This document shows, one piece after another, positions 25,401-32,900 of a DNA stretch of 64,000 nt. Position numbers and translations under genes: made by a program. The notes beneath the pieces were generated by a model. The model had not been told where the DNA came from and searched no databases. It saw only the letters and a list, made by a program, of their open reading frames with translations. The stretch is taken from assembly GCF_964275005.1 (NCBI RefSeq), contig NC_092686.1:46622333-46686332 (forward strand), read 5' to 3'. Each line of letters opens with the position of its first letter. Positions within the stretch are counted from its first letter, which is position 1. The DNA comes from Diadema setosum. Its lineage: Eukaryota; Echinodermata; Echinoidea; Diadematoida; Diadematidae.

Positions 25401-25986
25401 AATCGAAATCGTGATGTTGCACGGCAGTGACGTCATATCAGGTAATATAATTCCAGAATTTGTCCGGCTGCCGACGGGGCTACAATGAAATGATGTGCAT
25501 TTCTGTAGACCATTTAATATAACAAAAATTGCCTTGTCCATTGTTGTGATATAACTCTTGGCAGTTCTTTTTCCCTCAAGACAAAATTTTTCCTGAGCGT
25601 TGCGCCCTTCAGGGAAAATCTAATCTCTCCGGGAAAATAGGACTCCGCGGACATATTATTAACTTGAGTGTGTGCAAGGACAGAACTATGAGCGGGGTGG
25701 GATGTCGCATGTGTCTCTCAATCACATAATAATTTACATGCCGTGGCGTTTTCAAATGTTGCTACAATTATGTTACTGTTGTTTCTAATTACTGTTGTCG
25801 TGTAGAGCCTGCATTTTTCTCTGTTGCGGTCGATGCAAGCTAATGGTCAGTCCAACCTTGTATTCTTTATTCTGTGATAATACCGTGTTTCCTCTCTATC
25901 CCCTCTCTCTTTCTCCTTCTTCAGGCATGGATTACTCGCAGTATCCTTTCCCTCATCCTACCGCTCCAAGAATCTCAGACTCGTGA
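5295..25986 (+). CDS. WIF1: Wnt inhibitory factor 1-like protein, complete gene, 8 coding exons
   Basis: Coding segments are 5295-5424, 11415-11584, 19400-19502, 23611-23754, 24097-24195, 24607-24702, 25090-25185 and 25925-25986; intron phases 1,0,1,1,1,1,1 agree throughout, giving about 299 residues. The order is signal peptide (about 1-22), WIF domain (about 30-175, over exons 1-4), three EGF modules (about 180-275) and a short tail. The product is expected to be secreted and to bind Wnt ligands through the WIF domain, with the EGF modules contacting heparan-sulphate proteoglycans. Human WIF1 has about 379 residues and five EGF modules; only three are found here, and I saw no further cysteine-rich exons in the introns. 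Intron 3 contains two histone genes. The start lies in a good context (CAGCATGG). The name is secure at family level; Drosophila Shifted is the other member. Confidence 0.9.
6136..6330. repeat. Foldback element, arms about 75 bp
   Basis: The left arm (AGATGATGACT ... GTTCCACC ... GGGTTTGAAATG) is the imperfect reverse complement of the right arm (CATTTCAAACCC ... GGTGGAAC ... AGTCATCATCT). The loop near 6205-6245 contains CCCGAGACGAAGTCGAGGGA. It is a non-coding MITE-like element and lies directly beside another foldback. Confidence 0.7.
6335..6554. repeat. Inverted-repeat element, 16-bp perfect ends
   Basis: The segment starts TGGGTTAGTCAAATAC and ends GTATTTGACTAACCCA, a perfect 16-bp inverted repeat. 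An inner hairpin repeats CCCATGGGAGAACAT / ATGTTCTCCCATGGG around 6450-6490. It is non-coding and probably a 220-bp MITE; it may form one composite with the neighbouring foldback, because AT-rich flanks also pair. Confidence 0.75.
6669..6856. repeat. Hairpin MITE with ~60-bp arms
   Basis: The left arm GTTCAGGCGTGAGTTTCTTC ... GTCTCCCTCTGCAAATG ... TTGTTAAGA pairs with the right arm TCTTAACAAATTTCG ... AGAGGGAGAC ... GAAGAAACTCACACCTGAAC. The loop includes GGTTCGAGTCC, which looks like a tRNA B box, but no A box or fold was found. Non-coding. Confidence 0.78.
7147..7508. repeat. TTAA-flanked inverted-repeat element, family 1, copy B
   Basis: It starts TTAAAGGCATAATTTACC and ends AACAGGACCTTTAA, matching copies at 17-374 and 45355-45722 along their length. 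It lies in WIF1 intron 1 and has no coding capacity. Confidence 0.82.
8283..8327. repeat. (TGTT)n microsatellite
   Basis: About ten tandem TTTG/TGTT units in WIF1 intron 1. Related (TGTT)n runs occur at 10352-10388 and 11153-11182. Confidence 0.9.
8517..8545 (+). promoter_or_regulatory. Promoter-like patch: octamer-like TTTGCAT plus TATAAAA
   Basis: CTTTGCATGGAATATAAAAG sits just before a GC-rich stretch (about 8537-8660) unlike the AT-rich surroundings. The spacing of TTTGCAT and TATAAAA resembles a TATA promoter. The following ORF (8608-8799) has no recognisable product, so this may be an alternative WIF1 promoter, an old gene fragment's promoter, or chance. Confidence 0.3.
10352..10388. 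repeat. (TTTG)n microsatellite
   Basis: Tandem GTTTGTTTGTTT units with minor interruptions, in WIF1 intron 1. Confidence 0.85.
11030..11182 (+). mobile_element. tRNA-derived SINE fragment
   Basis: The segment contains a near-perfect RNA polymerase III B box, GGTTCGAATCC at 11090-11100, preceded by a degraded tRNA-like region (AGTAGATACATC...). It ends in a (TTTG)n tail at 11153-11182, a typical SINE tail. The A box is weak, so it is read as a decayed SINE rather than a tRNA gene. Confidence 0.5.
11415..11584 (+). CDS. WIF1: WIF1 exon 2: central WIF domain
   Basis: It encodes 56 full codons after completing a split Gly codon. [11 protein letters not shown] corresponds to the EDILIVSEGKM strand of human WIF1, and [15 protein letters not shown] to IPVNIHSMNFTWQA. 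The acceptor is ...GAACATGCAG and the donor CCG|GTAAGG, phase 0. This region forms the Wnt-binding face in vertebrates. Confidence 0.88.
13416..13481. repeat. (CA)n microsatellite
   Basis: About 33 CA units with one TA interruption near 13447, in WIF1 intron 2. Confidence 0.95.
16259..16278. promoter_or_regulatory. Perfect 20-bp palindrome around TTTTGGCGCC
   Basis: CACTTTTGGCGCCAAAAGTG is its own reverse complement and contains two overlapping E2F-like TTTGGCGC sites, one per strand. The function is unknown; it is isolated in intron 2. Confidence 0.4.
16930..17240 (+). mobile_element. tRNA-derived SINE, 5'-truncated
   Basis: It begins with a B-box-like GGGTTCGAGCC (16940-16950), then runs through the invertebrate SINE body: CCTTCAGCAAGGCACTTTAT, then CACCCAGGAGTATAAATGGG and TACC. 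It ends in GTGAAATGCGCTATATAAA. The body closely resembles the copy at 19935-20160, so both are one superfamily. The A-box end is missing. In WIF1 intron 2, sense strand. Confidence 0.72.
17355..17376. repeat. Poly-A tract
   Basis: A run of A bases after AATAAA-like sequence, in WIF1 intron 2. It may be the tail of a decayed retroposon. Confidence 0.6.
17555..17570. repeat. Poly-G tract
   Basis: A run of G following AGTGAGG. It is one of many C/G homopolymers in this window. Confidence 0.85.
19400..19502 (+). CDS. WIF1: WIF1 exon 3: WIF domain, third segment
   Basis: It encodes 34 codons plus one base. [20 protein letters not shown] matches human [20 protein letters not shown], the most diagnostic stretch of the WIF domain here. 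The acceptor is CATCCACAG and the donor G|GTTTGT, phase 1. It lies upstream of the nested histone genes. Confidence 0.9.
19878..19892. repeat. Poly-G tract
   Basis: A run of about 15 G just upstream of the SINE. Confidence 0.85.
19935..20160 (+). mobile_element. tRNA-derived SINE
   Basis: The head carries a box-A-like TGTGACATAGTGGA near 19941 and a good B box, GAGTTCGATTCC, at 19980-19991. The body continues CTTGGACAAGATGTTTATAC, then TCTCGACCCAGGTGCATAAA and TGGTA, as in the copy at 16930-17240. It ends in a TTA/ATT-rich tail that has grown into a microsatellite (20160-20300). Non-coding; it lies in WIF1 intron 3. Confidence 0.75.
20160..20305. repeat. (ATT)n/(TTA)n microsatellite
   Basis: Imperfect ATT/TTA/ATC units over about 145 bp, probably grown from the SINE tail just before it. 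Confidence 0.9.
20453..20462 (-). promoter_or_regulatory. Histone downstream element (H2B)
   Basis: Read on the minus strand this is CAAGAAAGGA, the U7-snRNA-pairing element of replication-dependent histone mRNAs. It lies 10 bases past the stem-loop, the usual sea-urchin spacing. Confidence 0.9.
20473..20488 (-). terminator. Histone mRNA 3' stem-loop (H2B)
   Basis: On the minus strand it reads GGCTCTTTTCAGAGCC followed by ACCA: a 6-bp stem, 4-base loop and the standard flank. It is bound by SLBP and gives a non-polyadenylated 3' end. It starts 36 bases past the H2B stop. Confidence 0.96.
20524..20892 (-). CDS. H2B: Histone H2B (replication-dependent)
   Basis: The protein is a complete 122-residue H2B without introns. 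The basic tail (Lys/Ala-rich, then [20 protein letters not shown]) leads into the histone fold (about residues 30-100). The invariant [20 protein letters not shown] and [18 protein letters not shown] segments are intact, as is the C-terminal AVTKYTTSK with the ubiquitinated Lys equivalent. The body resembles echinoderm H2B; the short tail lacks the repeated SPKK-type motifs of sea-urchin sperm H2B, so this is a somatic or embryonic type. It pairs with H2A in the nucleosome. The coding sequence is GC-rich against an AT-rich surround. A TATA-like box, an octamer pair and the stem-loop frame it. It lies antisense inside WIF1 intron 3, divergent from H2A about 1.5 kb away. Confidence 0.97.
   Translation of the reverse strand: MPAKTSGKGAKKAGKAKARAASVGKRRRRRKESYGIYIYKVLKQVHPDTGISSKAMSIMNSFVNDVFERIAGEASRLAHYNKKSTVSSREVQTAVRLLLPGELAKHAVSEGTKAVTKYTTSK
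20952..20960 (-). promoter_or_regulatory. TATA-like box of H2B
   Basis: On the minus strand it reads CCATAAATAG, about 60 bases upstream of the H2B start codon, a usual position for histone genes. Confidence 0.65.
21046..21078 (-). promoter_or_regulatory. Octamer motifs of the H2B promoter
   Basis: ATGCAAAT (21046-21053) is a perfect octamer, read ATTTGCAT on the coding strand, and the known H2B-specific Oct-factor site. It is followed by a degenerate second copy inside a direct repeat, ATGCAAATTACGGCC then ATGTAAATTACGG. The site is about 155 bases upstream of the ATG. A CCAAT (minus strand) also lies at 21178-21182. Confidence 0.7.
22281..22285 (+). promoter_or_regulatory. Inverted CCAAT box of H2A
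   Basis: ATTGG (CCAAT on the other strand) sits about 70 bases upstream of the H2A TATA box, the normal CCAAT distance in histone promoters. Confidence 0.5.
22352..22358 (+). promoter_or_regulatory. TATA box of H2A
   Basis: TATAAAA within GCCGTATAAAAGGC, 77 bases before the ATG. A sea-urchin-type cap motif, CTATTCAAAA, lies about 17-27 bases further downstream near 22369-22380. Confidence 0.85.
22429..22791 (+). CDS. H2A: Histone H2A (replication-dependent)
   Basis: The protein is a complete 120-residue core H2A without introns. It opens MSGRGKG with a Lys/Ser-rich tail, then [18 protein letters not shown], the L1 region and [20 protein letters not shown]. Next come [15 protein letters not shown], the acidic-patch NDEEL and the docking-domain [20 protein letters not shown], ending KKK. 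The lack of a C-terminal SQ(E/D)Y motif rules out H2A.X, and the canonical docking domain rules out H2[13 protein letters not shown] and RHVQLAV are typical of sea urchin somatic H2A. A TATA box, an inverted CCAAT, a cap-like motif and a stem-loop/CAAGAAAGGA end mark it as cell-cycle regulated. Codons are strongly GC-rich. It lies sense inside WIF1 intron 3. Confidence 0.97.
   Translation: MSGRGKGAKSKSKAKSRSARAGLQFPVGRVHRFLRKGNFANRVGAGAPVYLAAVLEYLTAEILELAGNAARDNKKSRIIPRHVQLAVRNDEELNRLLGGVTIAQGGVLPNIQAVLLPKKK
22844..22859 (+). terminator. Histone mRNA 3' stem-loop (H2A)
   Basis: GGCTCTTTTCAGAGCC flanked by CCCAAC and ACCA, the sea-urchin consensus. It lies 52 bases past the H2A stop and is identical in stem and loop to the H2B copy. 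Confidence 0.97.
22870..22879 (+). promoter_or_regulatory. Histone downstream element (H2A)
   Basis: CAAGAAAGGA, the U7-pairing purine-rich element, 10 bases after the stem-loop; identical to that of H2B. Confidence 0.92.
23299..23420. repeat. A-rich low-complexity tract
   Basis: Poly-A followed by (AAT)n, (AAC)n and (CAAA)n runs in WIF1 intron 3. ORFs here are low-complexity artefacts. Confidence 0.85.
23611..23754 (+). CDS. WIF1: WIF1 exon 4: end of WIF domain
   Basis: It encodes [14 protein letters not shown], matching human VVQVGFPCLGKQDG, then [14 protein letters not shown] and ITFDKKCIE (human AIFFKTCQQ). The two Cys form the conserved WIF-domain disulphide. The acceptor is TACGCTGTAG and the donor G|GTATGC, phase 1. 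Confidence 0.92.
24097..24195 (+). CDS. WIF1: WIF1 exon 5: EGF module 1
   Basis: One full EGF module with six Cys: [20 protein letters not shown] then [10 protein letters not shown]. It resembles human WIF1 EGF1 ([20 protein letters not shown]). The exon is phase 1-1, so it is a portable module. The donor is A|GTACGT. Confidence 0.93.
24242..24310. repeat. Poly-C then (GAAA)n microsatellite
   Basis: About 13 C at 24244-24256, then (GAAA)n from 24266 to 24307, in WIF1 intron 5. Confidence 0.9.
24607..24702 (+). CDS. WIF1: WIF1 exon 6: EGF module 2
   Basis: Six-Cys EGF module: [20 protein letters not shown] then PGFIGNRC, close to human WIF1 EGF2 ([20 protein letters not shown]). Phase 1-1; acceptor TTTCCCGCAG, donor G|GTTTGT. 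Confidence 0.93.
25090..25185 (+). CDS. WIF1: WIF1 exon 7: EGF module 3
   Basis: Six-Cys EGF module: [20 protein letters not shown] then HGWTGAKC. The H-G-W-x-G-x-x-C end resembles the last (fifth) EGF of human WIF1 (CQEGWHGRHC). This suggests that the middle modules are the ones absent here. Phase 1-1; donor C|GTAAGT. Confidence 0.92.
25573..25655. repeat. Second copy of the TTTTCCCG-type repeat
   Basis: An inverted relative of 2884-2995, sharing the TCCGGGAAAATAGGACTCC block and AGGGAAAATCTAATCTC. It lies in the last WIF1 intron. Confidence 0.5.
25925..25986 (+). CDS. WIF1: WIF1 exon 8: unique C-terminus and stop
   Basis: The acceptor TCTCCTTCTTCAG is strong. The exon completes a split Arg codon and adds [19 protein letters not shown] before TGA. 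This tail is unlike the longer basic tail of vertebrate WIF1. Phase agreement with exon 7 supports it, but its family conservation is unknown. Confidence 0.75.
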
Positions 25987-28141
25987 AAAATCGTCGACTT
26001 TGGGGTGATAGCACTTAGATCTGCGTCAGTGACGGAGTCACGTTTTGAACATTAAAGTATCATTCATGACAATAATGTGCTTTCCCACTTGGAACCAAAT
26101 AGTATGCTGCCAGGAACGATGTCTTACCTACCCACACGTATATATATATATGGCTACTCCTTACAAAATATATAGCAACAATGTAAACCACCTACAAGAT
26201 ATTAATGTTATATGCTGTGATAGCCTTAGCAATTTCCACTCGTGTGCCTGTCGTATCTTGTGCAACTCTCCATAAACAGACTAACTCACCCCTTGGACAA
26301 GGGATGAAATATTAGATTGCCTTATGAAGCTGTTTAGGAAGGAAGTAGTGAAGTTCCCACGCATTCTTCACTTCCTGTCACATGACTTCTTCGTCCTCAA
26401 TGCGCGTGTGGCGGTAATCTCGATTTGAGCTTTCTATGCGGATGAGTTTCTGCTCGAGATTACCCATAATGCCTTGCAAATGTAGCTCGTATCATTGAAA
26501 CGAGAAATGATTAGGCTGACTCAATGTATCAGCCAGCCTTGAGAATACTATAAATTATGACGTTTCTTGACGGCACTGACTTACATTCATCCCCCCCCCC
26601 CCCAAGAAAGAAGGGAACCTTAGTATCTATAGATGTTGTTGTGTAACAACTCATGGAGTGTTATAGTATATGAATATTTACTTAACTACGCGATGATTGC
26701 ACAATGTGTTAACCTACGTGCGTATGTGACGCGTCTTGATTGTGTCAAGACGGATAACCGAGTTTGTATAGATATTCAGATATATTGGTAGCATACTGTT
26801 AGCGGACATTCATATTTCCCCCATGGAAAAGACAGTTTGATATAGAGAGTAGGATTACTCGGCGGAATTGACGCAAGAGATCGAAACGATATATATGTAT
26901 ATATATTGTAGATATTTCTCATGGCAGGTGACAATGTCAAGCTATACCTTGAGTGGTTTCTCTTTGAGTCCGTGTGATCATCTGAACTTAATGATAAATG
27001 TATCTACTCTTCATTGTTTACCCAGCAATTTAGTAATCGACGTGAATAGAATATCTCATAATCCGACAAATATATTTCTATGTATATTTTTTACTGGCGA
27101 AAACAGAAAAAGAGGGAAAATAGTCTCCTTGCTTCTTGCAAAACATTTTCCCTTTGTTATGTCAGTACCTTTTCTTAAGATAAGTTGGAGTGGATGTGAA
27201 GTTTGAATGACTGGTTGTATGTATTTATCTTCACTTTGTAGCTAGAAATATTTATTTTGACTGAGACGTGCTTTCCAAGCAAGATGTAATGTTTATAACT
27301 TATGAACAGTTTCATGCGGATATGGTAAAACAATTCGAATATTTACAAGAAAGTTTTAAAAATAACAGCTGATACGTATTGTTTACGCCGACACTTATGA
27401 TTATACAGGTCTGATTAGCATATGTTTTTTTTTTATTCTGCCTTCTTGATATCAATCGTCTGTACCGCTTTGGCATCGAGTCTTTGCTGTGCTGGATGTA
27501 CATCGTGATAGAGCGCCCCCTATCTTCTAACTCATCTACGAAAACTGTGTCCAACCACCACTATTATTTTGTGACATTTACTGACGGTTAAAACACAAAG
27601 TGTATCAAATGAGACTTCATAAACGAGCCGAATGACGACTCAAATTGGAACCCCCCCCCACAAAAAACAAACAACCACACACACACACCGCGCGCACACA
27701 CAAACCCAGAAAGAATGCGATCTCACCAATATAAATGTCATTGTTTGTATTCATAATCTTCGTTCATCATGGTTGTTGTACAAAAAATACTTATTCGTAT
27801 GTGGACATACCCATCCACGGTGTTGCAGGTTAATGTAATATAATCATAATCTATTTTCATTAGAGCTAACCTGCGTTCTCTATCTTAGCGGATGAATAAA
27901 CTAGCTCTGTTTGACACCATACACCTAGTGCTGTGTACTCTGAATACCTCTTATGTTAGCTATGTTTGTACAGTGTATACTTGATGCAGCATTGATCAGT
28001 TTCGCATCGTTTTCGTTTTCTCAGAAGACTGCATTGTATAATAACTTTCTGCAGGGGCATCCCGCAATTAGATAATTAACCGATACCTATCAGTAATTGG
28101 TACAACACGTACACACACACACGCACACACACATACACATG

Positions 28142-28192
<51 letters not shown>

Positions 28193-28371
28193 TCCTAGAT
28201 GGGTCATTTGGAAGACATTTCCATTTGTTTTATATGCAAATTTATTATTACATGTTCAATGGCAGTTTACGCAATGGAGACACGAAAATTGTCTCCTTAA
28301 TGACCAGTTGTCTCCCTAATGAAGACACTTCCCCCCAATATGTCTCCCTAAGGTGCCAACTAGGGATATAT

Positions 28372-28404
<33 letters not shown>

Positions 28405-28630
28405 TATGTATATGTATGTATGTACATATAGTTTGGTGCTCCACCCCCCCCCCCCCCCCCATACATGAACAGAGCACTCCAAAAATTTGGCTGCAACTTT
28501 ATCCACACTATGTAATTCTATTGTTTATTTATTCAGATATAACAAAATTTTGATATAACAAAAAGAAACTGCCAGTCCCAACGACTTTGTTATAATGGGA
28601 GTCCACTGTACATGTATGAGCACGGATCAA
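25987..28630. other. Intergenic region after WIF1
   Basis: This includes the WIF1 3' UTR, with a possible ATTAAA signal at 26051-26056. It also holds a poly-C run (26591-26603), a short hairpin (GGTAATCTCGA / TCGAGATTACC, 26413-26465) and poly-C/(CA)n near 27652-27705. AT microsatellites (28141-28191, 28368-28410) and a poly-C run (28444-28460) follow. At 28535-28600 is a fragment resembling a pogo-type transposon end (GATATAACA repeats). No gene is recognised. Confidence 0.6.
28141..28191. repeat. (AT)n microsatellite
   Basis: About 25 TA units after a (CA)n stretch (28108-28138). A second, interrupted AT tract follows at 28368-28410. Confidence 0.95.
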
Positions 28631-28940
28631 CAGAGACTCCAACTCTCCCGTTTTCGACGGGAGATCTCCAGCTGAAAGCCCATTTTTGCAAAATCTCCCG
28701 TTCTCCCGTTTGAGATTTGATTTCTCCCGCCTGGCTCTGTGTCTCCCGGTGGAAAGGATTTCTTACTTATTTCTATAGTATGTTGAAACTAGAAATGTCG
28801 TTACAGCGACTGGTTATACCCCCGCCAAACAACATTTCATAAGCTTTGGTCAAAACAACGTTTCATAAGCTTTGGTCAAAAAACTGAGGAAGTAGTTAAA
28901 TCCGCAAGATCTTTCCTTGATCTTCTGCCATTAATATGTC

Positions 28941-28954
28941 ATTACCATGGCAAC
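28941..28954. promoter_or_regulatory. X-box-like motif 1
   Basis: ATTACCATGGCAAC differs by one base from the palindromic RFX site GTTACCATGGCAAC. It is in unit 1 of the inner element. Confidence 0.45.
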
Positions 28955-29103
28955 GTACTTTTGGGTACTGTCGAAAAATGCGTCTTGCACATCTACAACC
29001 AAAGGCACACATCTGTACCAAGTTTCATGGAAATTGGGCAAAAACTGAGGAAGTAGTTTGCAACACAAAATTTTCCATCATTTTGGCTCATAATATGTGA
29101 GCT

Positions 29104-29117
29104 GTTACCATGGCAAC
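29104..29117. promoter_or_regulatory. X-box motif 2
   Basis: GTTACCATGGCAAC fits the RFX consensus GTNRCC-N2-RGYAAC exactly; unit 2 of the inner element. Confidence 0.55.
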
Positions 29118-29263
29118 ATACTTTTTGTCACTGTCAAGAAATGTGTCATGCTGACCTATATCCTAAGACAAACATTCAATATGAATTCCATGAGAATTGG
29201 AAGAACACTGATGAAGCAGTTTTGCCATGAAGCATTTTGCTCTATATTTACCAATAACATGCC

Positions 29264-29277
29264 GTTACCATGGCAAC
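29264..29277. promoter_or_regulatory. X-box motif 3
   Basis: GTTACCATGGCAAC, an exact RFX consensus match, 160 bp from motif 2. Confidence 0.55.
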
Positions 29278-29421
29278 GCACTTTTTGCCACTGCGGAAAT
29301 ATGTGTCTTGCACATTAACATATTCAGATGAACATCTGTACCTAATTTCATAAAAATTGATCAAAAACTGTGGGAGGAGTTCGCGACGCAAGATTGTACC
29401 CATTTTTGCCCATAATATGCC

Positions 29422-29435
29422 GTTACCATGGCAAC
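29422..29435. promoter_or_regulatory. X-box motif 4
   Basis: GTTACCATGGCAAC, an exact RFX consensus match, 158 bp from motif 3. Confidence 0.55.
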
Positions 29436-29559
29436 GTACTTTTGGGTACTGTCAAAAAATACGTCTTGCACATCTACAACCCACGGCACACATCTGTGCC
29501 AAGTTTTATGGGAATCAGTTGAAAACTGAGGAAGTAGTTCGCGACGCAAGATTTGCAAC

Positions 29560-29638
29560 GGACCGACCGCCCGACCGCCCGACCGCCCGACCGCCGCCCG
29601 ACCGCGCCGACTGCCCGCCCGACCGCCCGACCGTCCGC
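29560..29638. repeat. (CGACCGCC)n simple repeat
   Basis: Tandem GACCGCCC units near the right end of the inner element, markedly GC-rich against the surround. Confidence 0.9.
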
Positions 29639-29980
29639 TGATTCCTATAACCCCCTTCAAACTTCGTTTGGCGGGGGTATAAAAATAAGCCTTAGATAGC
29701 ACCAGAGAACACCTAGAAACCCAAGGAAGTTCGCGCCTCGCACACATCAACTTAGAGTCTCCCGTTTGCTAGGGGTTTCGGGCGGGAGAATCTCCAGATC
29801 AGAAGGTGCTTGGGGTTGGAGTCTCTGGATCAAGTAGTTACGATAATTTAAACAAGAACTACTAGTTTCTAGCAATACAAATGTGGTGGTATCTGAAATG
29901 AGAAATGCCTTGAGAAAGAGAAAGAAATGCAGACACAGCACATTTTATGGCTAAATGCTTTTGTTAAAACTTATAGAAAC

Positions 29981-29986
29981 TTTATT
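29981..29986 (-). terminator. Candidate polyadenylation signal AATAAA (minus strand)
   Basis: TTTATT on the plus strand reads AATAAA on the minus strand. It is the last good signal before the repeat-rich intergenic region. Confidence 0.35.
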
Positions 29987-32900
29987 CATGTAAATGCCAA
30001 GACTAAATATATGCACATAAGGATTCACAATGGTGTCAAAAATAAGTCTCCCTTTAACCCAATACATGTACACAAATGATTTCAATACTCATCATAAATC
30101 CAATTCAAATCCACCTTCTTCTATACATATAATATATAAATCTTTATAATACTCTAACTTATACAAAAGAAATCAAATATACAGGGAGTTATCAGTTTGA
30201 TCCATATGACTTATATAATACACCCTTCAAACTACTTGATACATTCTAAAGTCTTGAGAAGTAGATCTTCACCAACATGTTGATACTACAAAGTGCATTT
30301 GTTCAATTAAAATATACCAGCTTTCTGATATAGCGTCTATTCACCTTCCCATGACTATGCAAGATTTCTTATCTCTGTTCAAATCAATCATGTAAGAATA
30401 AAAATAAATGATAAATTCAATTAGCTAAGTAACCTGCGCATGACTGAAATCTCTGAGAGGGGAATGTATTCAAGTGGATCACAGATCTCCCCTTTAAGTT
30501 TATCATAATTCCTTGGAAATATCAACATGAGGAATCAAAGTAAGTAGGTACACATTATTAAAGAAATAATCTCTAGAACATAATTCATAAATTCATGAAT
30601 GTTCACTGACACAAGTTCAGGATCAAGGCATGTGTTCCTTTATCCTTTTCTTTTTTAAGACTGAACATGTCATCCCAATATAAATGAATACTCCTGAATA
30701 AGCAAAAACAGAGATGATCACATCTGGATTTGTGAGCACAAACAAATTTAAAACAAAAATTCTGGTCAAACTTTTCTGAATGTCTCTAATAACACTGGTG
30801 AGATAACAATGAAGCAAACTTTTCTTACTGAATTGTGAAGAACAAGATATTCTTGCAGTCTGCCGCAAAGTTGATGTCTAGTTGCTGTACAGCCTAACTG
30901 TTGACATACAGACCAACAATTTTCCTTAAACGTTATGGCCACCTTGCACCACTTTCTCATACACATTTCCAGAACCACTGCACACATATCACATCAAGTG
31001 AATATTCCACGACTACAAGTGAATATTCTCAGAACTGAAAGCACTGATGTTGAACTTTGCATAAGTCATTATGTTTTGGTCTTATTACTTTGTTTACAAA
31101 TTCACTTACTCAGTTGCAATAGAAAAGATGCATACAAATTGAAAAAGAGGTGCATACAAAGTATGTAAGTACATACAATTCAACTTGGTCATTGAAGAGA
31201 CTCAAAACGGACAACTTCACTTTGAAGTACCTCTTGGAGCAAACAATTAAGTAACTCTGCCAGATTGACTCTTTGGTTGTTAACGGAAAATCAAACACAA
31301 ACAACAAGAAGAAACTCCACACACTTGGCACTTAGAGTAATGATTGAGAAGCTCTGAATTATGACTGCATTGTCCCAGATCAAGTCATGTGTAGCATCAG
31401 TTAATGCAGGCTTGTTGATTGAAGCATGGATTTTACATGGAATATCTAAATACTGATATAAGACCTCTTTCACTGAAGGAGATTATGATAGATGGTGACA
31501 AGGCATTACATAGATCACCAACAACCACTGAAGCCTCATTTTTTGTCATGGTTTTTACTGTTCTAGTGGACATCAATGTTTGTTTTACTCTATGACTACA
31601 ATGAACTCATTTCTCCTTCAAGTCTCTGCAATTGATTTCATACTTTTACTAATCTCAGCACTGATGGGGCGGTAAAAAATTAATGACTTCTTTCAATATG
31701 TTCCATGTTTAACATCATCTTGGAAGACACTTATACTAATCAGTAAAATTAAATGTTTTTACCTCTGGAGAAGACTACTCAACAATTTCAATGTGAATCA
31801 AAATAACACTGAATAACCCTTAATTGCAAAGTAAGTGAGGGTCTATTCAACTTTGACTGGCAATTCTTATGGTAGATTTTCATAATCTTCACCTACTTAA
31901 AGGTACAGTTATAGTGTTAATATTTCTCTTCACTGTCAGATGACTGAAAGATGTGCAAAGCACTCACTGAAAACATACGACGAAAACATTTCACTTTTCA
32001 CAGATGTAACCATACGAGCATAAAGCTATAATTTTCTGTACATGATTCCTGAAACCACGTCTTTCATTCTGACTAAAAGTGACTGGAATAATAACAGTTG
32101 CCAACGTTACTATACTGGTTATTACACACGAAGACTCATGTTGTTTCACTTAGTCTCAATTCACAGAATCAGTGAAGGAACAATATTTGACAAGTGTATT
32201 GAATTTTTAAGCATTGTAAGCAATACATGTTGATGGTAGAAACCATGAAATAATGGATATACTTATTATTCCTCTGCTTAAATTTCCATGGTAACATACT
32301 TGTATGAAAATATCAAAGGTGCATTTCTCCTATAAAATGGCAAGATTGAAACAGCAAGATACAGGATGATTTCAATATGGAATTCAGCATTCTCTTTGAA
32401 CTTGACATAGACAAATCAGGTCAAACTTCATTAAAATGTCCAAAGGCTGTTTGATAAAGTGACTATTTCAGATTCACATTTCACTAATATGGGTGATCGT
32501 TTATCTATCAACAAGGAGGACAAATTGTGACACAATTTTAAGTATGGATGCCAAAATGACCACAAAAGAAAAAAAAAAAATGTTAGTAGAAAGCAGCAAA
32601 TGGTGACTGGTCACTCTCTGCGGCAGAGTAACTACAATTCACTCTGGCCGATTAAGTTCCATTTTGAAGAGGGGGGGGGGGGGAGGCAGGGTGGGAAGGG
32701 AGGATGAACTTGATGAATGGCACATACCTTTGCCCTGCTATCAACATGGGAAGGTCAAAGGTATGGCCTATTTAACACTGTTATCATCACTTATACAATT
32801 CTGCTGACTACATACTTGTCTGACAAACAAACGGCAAAACAGTAACTTCAAATTATAATATGGTTTCCATCGACCATCAGACAAATTCTAAACAAATAGT

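Larger units (their letters stand above)
28789..29680. mobile_element. Inner inverted-repeat element with four ~160-bp tandem units
   Basis: TATACCCCCGCCAAAC (28815-28830) and its reverse complement (29666-29681) mark the ends. The interior is a tandem array of about four diverged 158-163-bp units. Each contains (A/G)TTACCATGGCAAC, GTCTTGCACAT, ACACATCTGT and AAACTGAGGAAGTAGTT. A (CGACCGCC)n run closes the array. The unoccupied equivalent at 63749-64000 supports the borders. Non-autonomous; family unknown. Confidence 0.75.
28631..29827. mobile_element. Outer inverted-repeat element, interrupted (nested pair)
   Basis: It starts CAGAGACTCCAAC (28631-28643) and ends GTTGGAGTCTCTG (29815-29827), a perfect 13-bp inverted repeat. 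The left part is rich in TCTCCCG and the right part contains CTCCCGTTTGCTAGGGGTTT. It is split by another element at about 28789-29680. A second copy begins at 63749 in the opposite sense and runs off the window. No ORF and no known family name. Confidence 0.78.
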
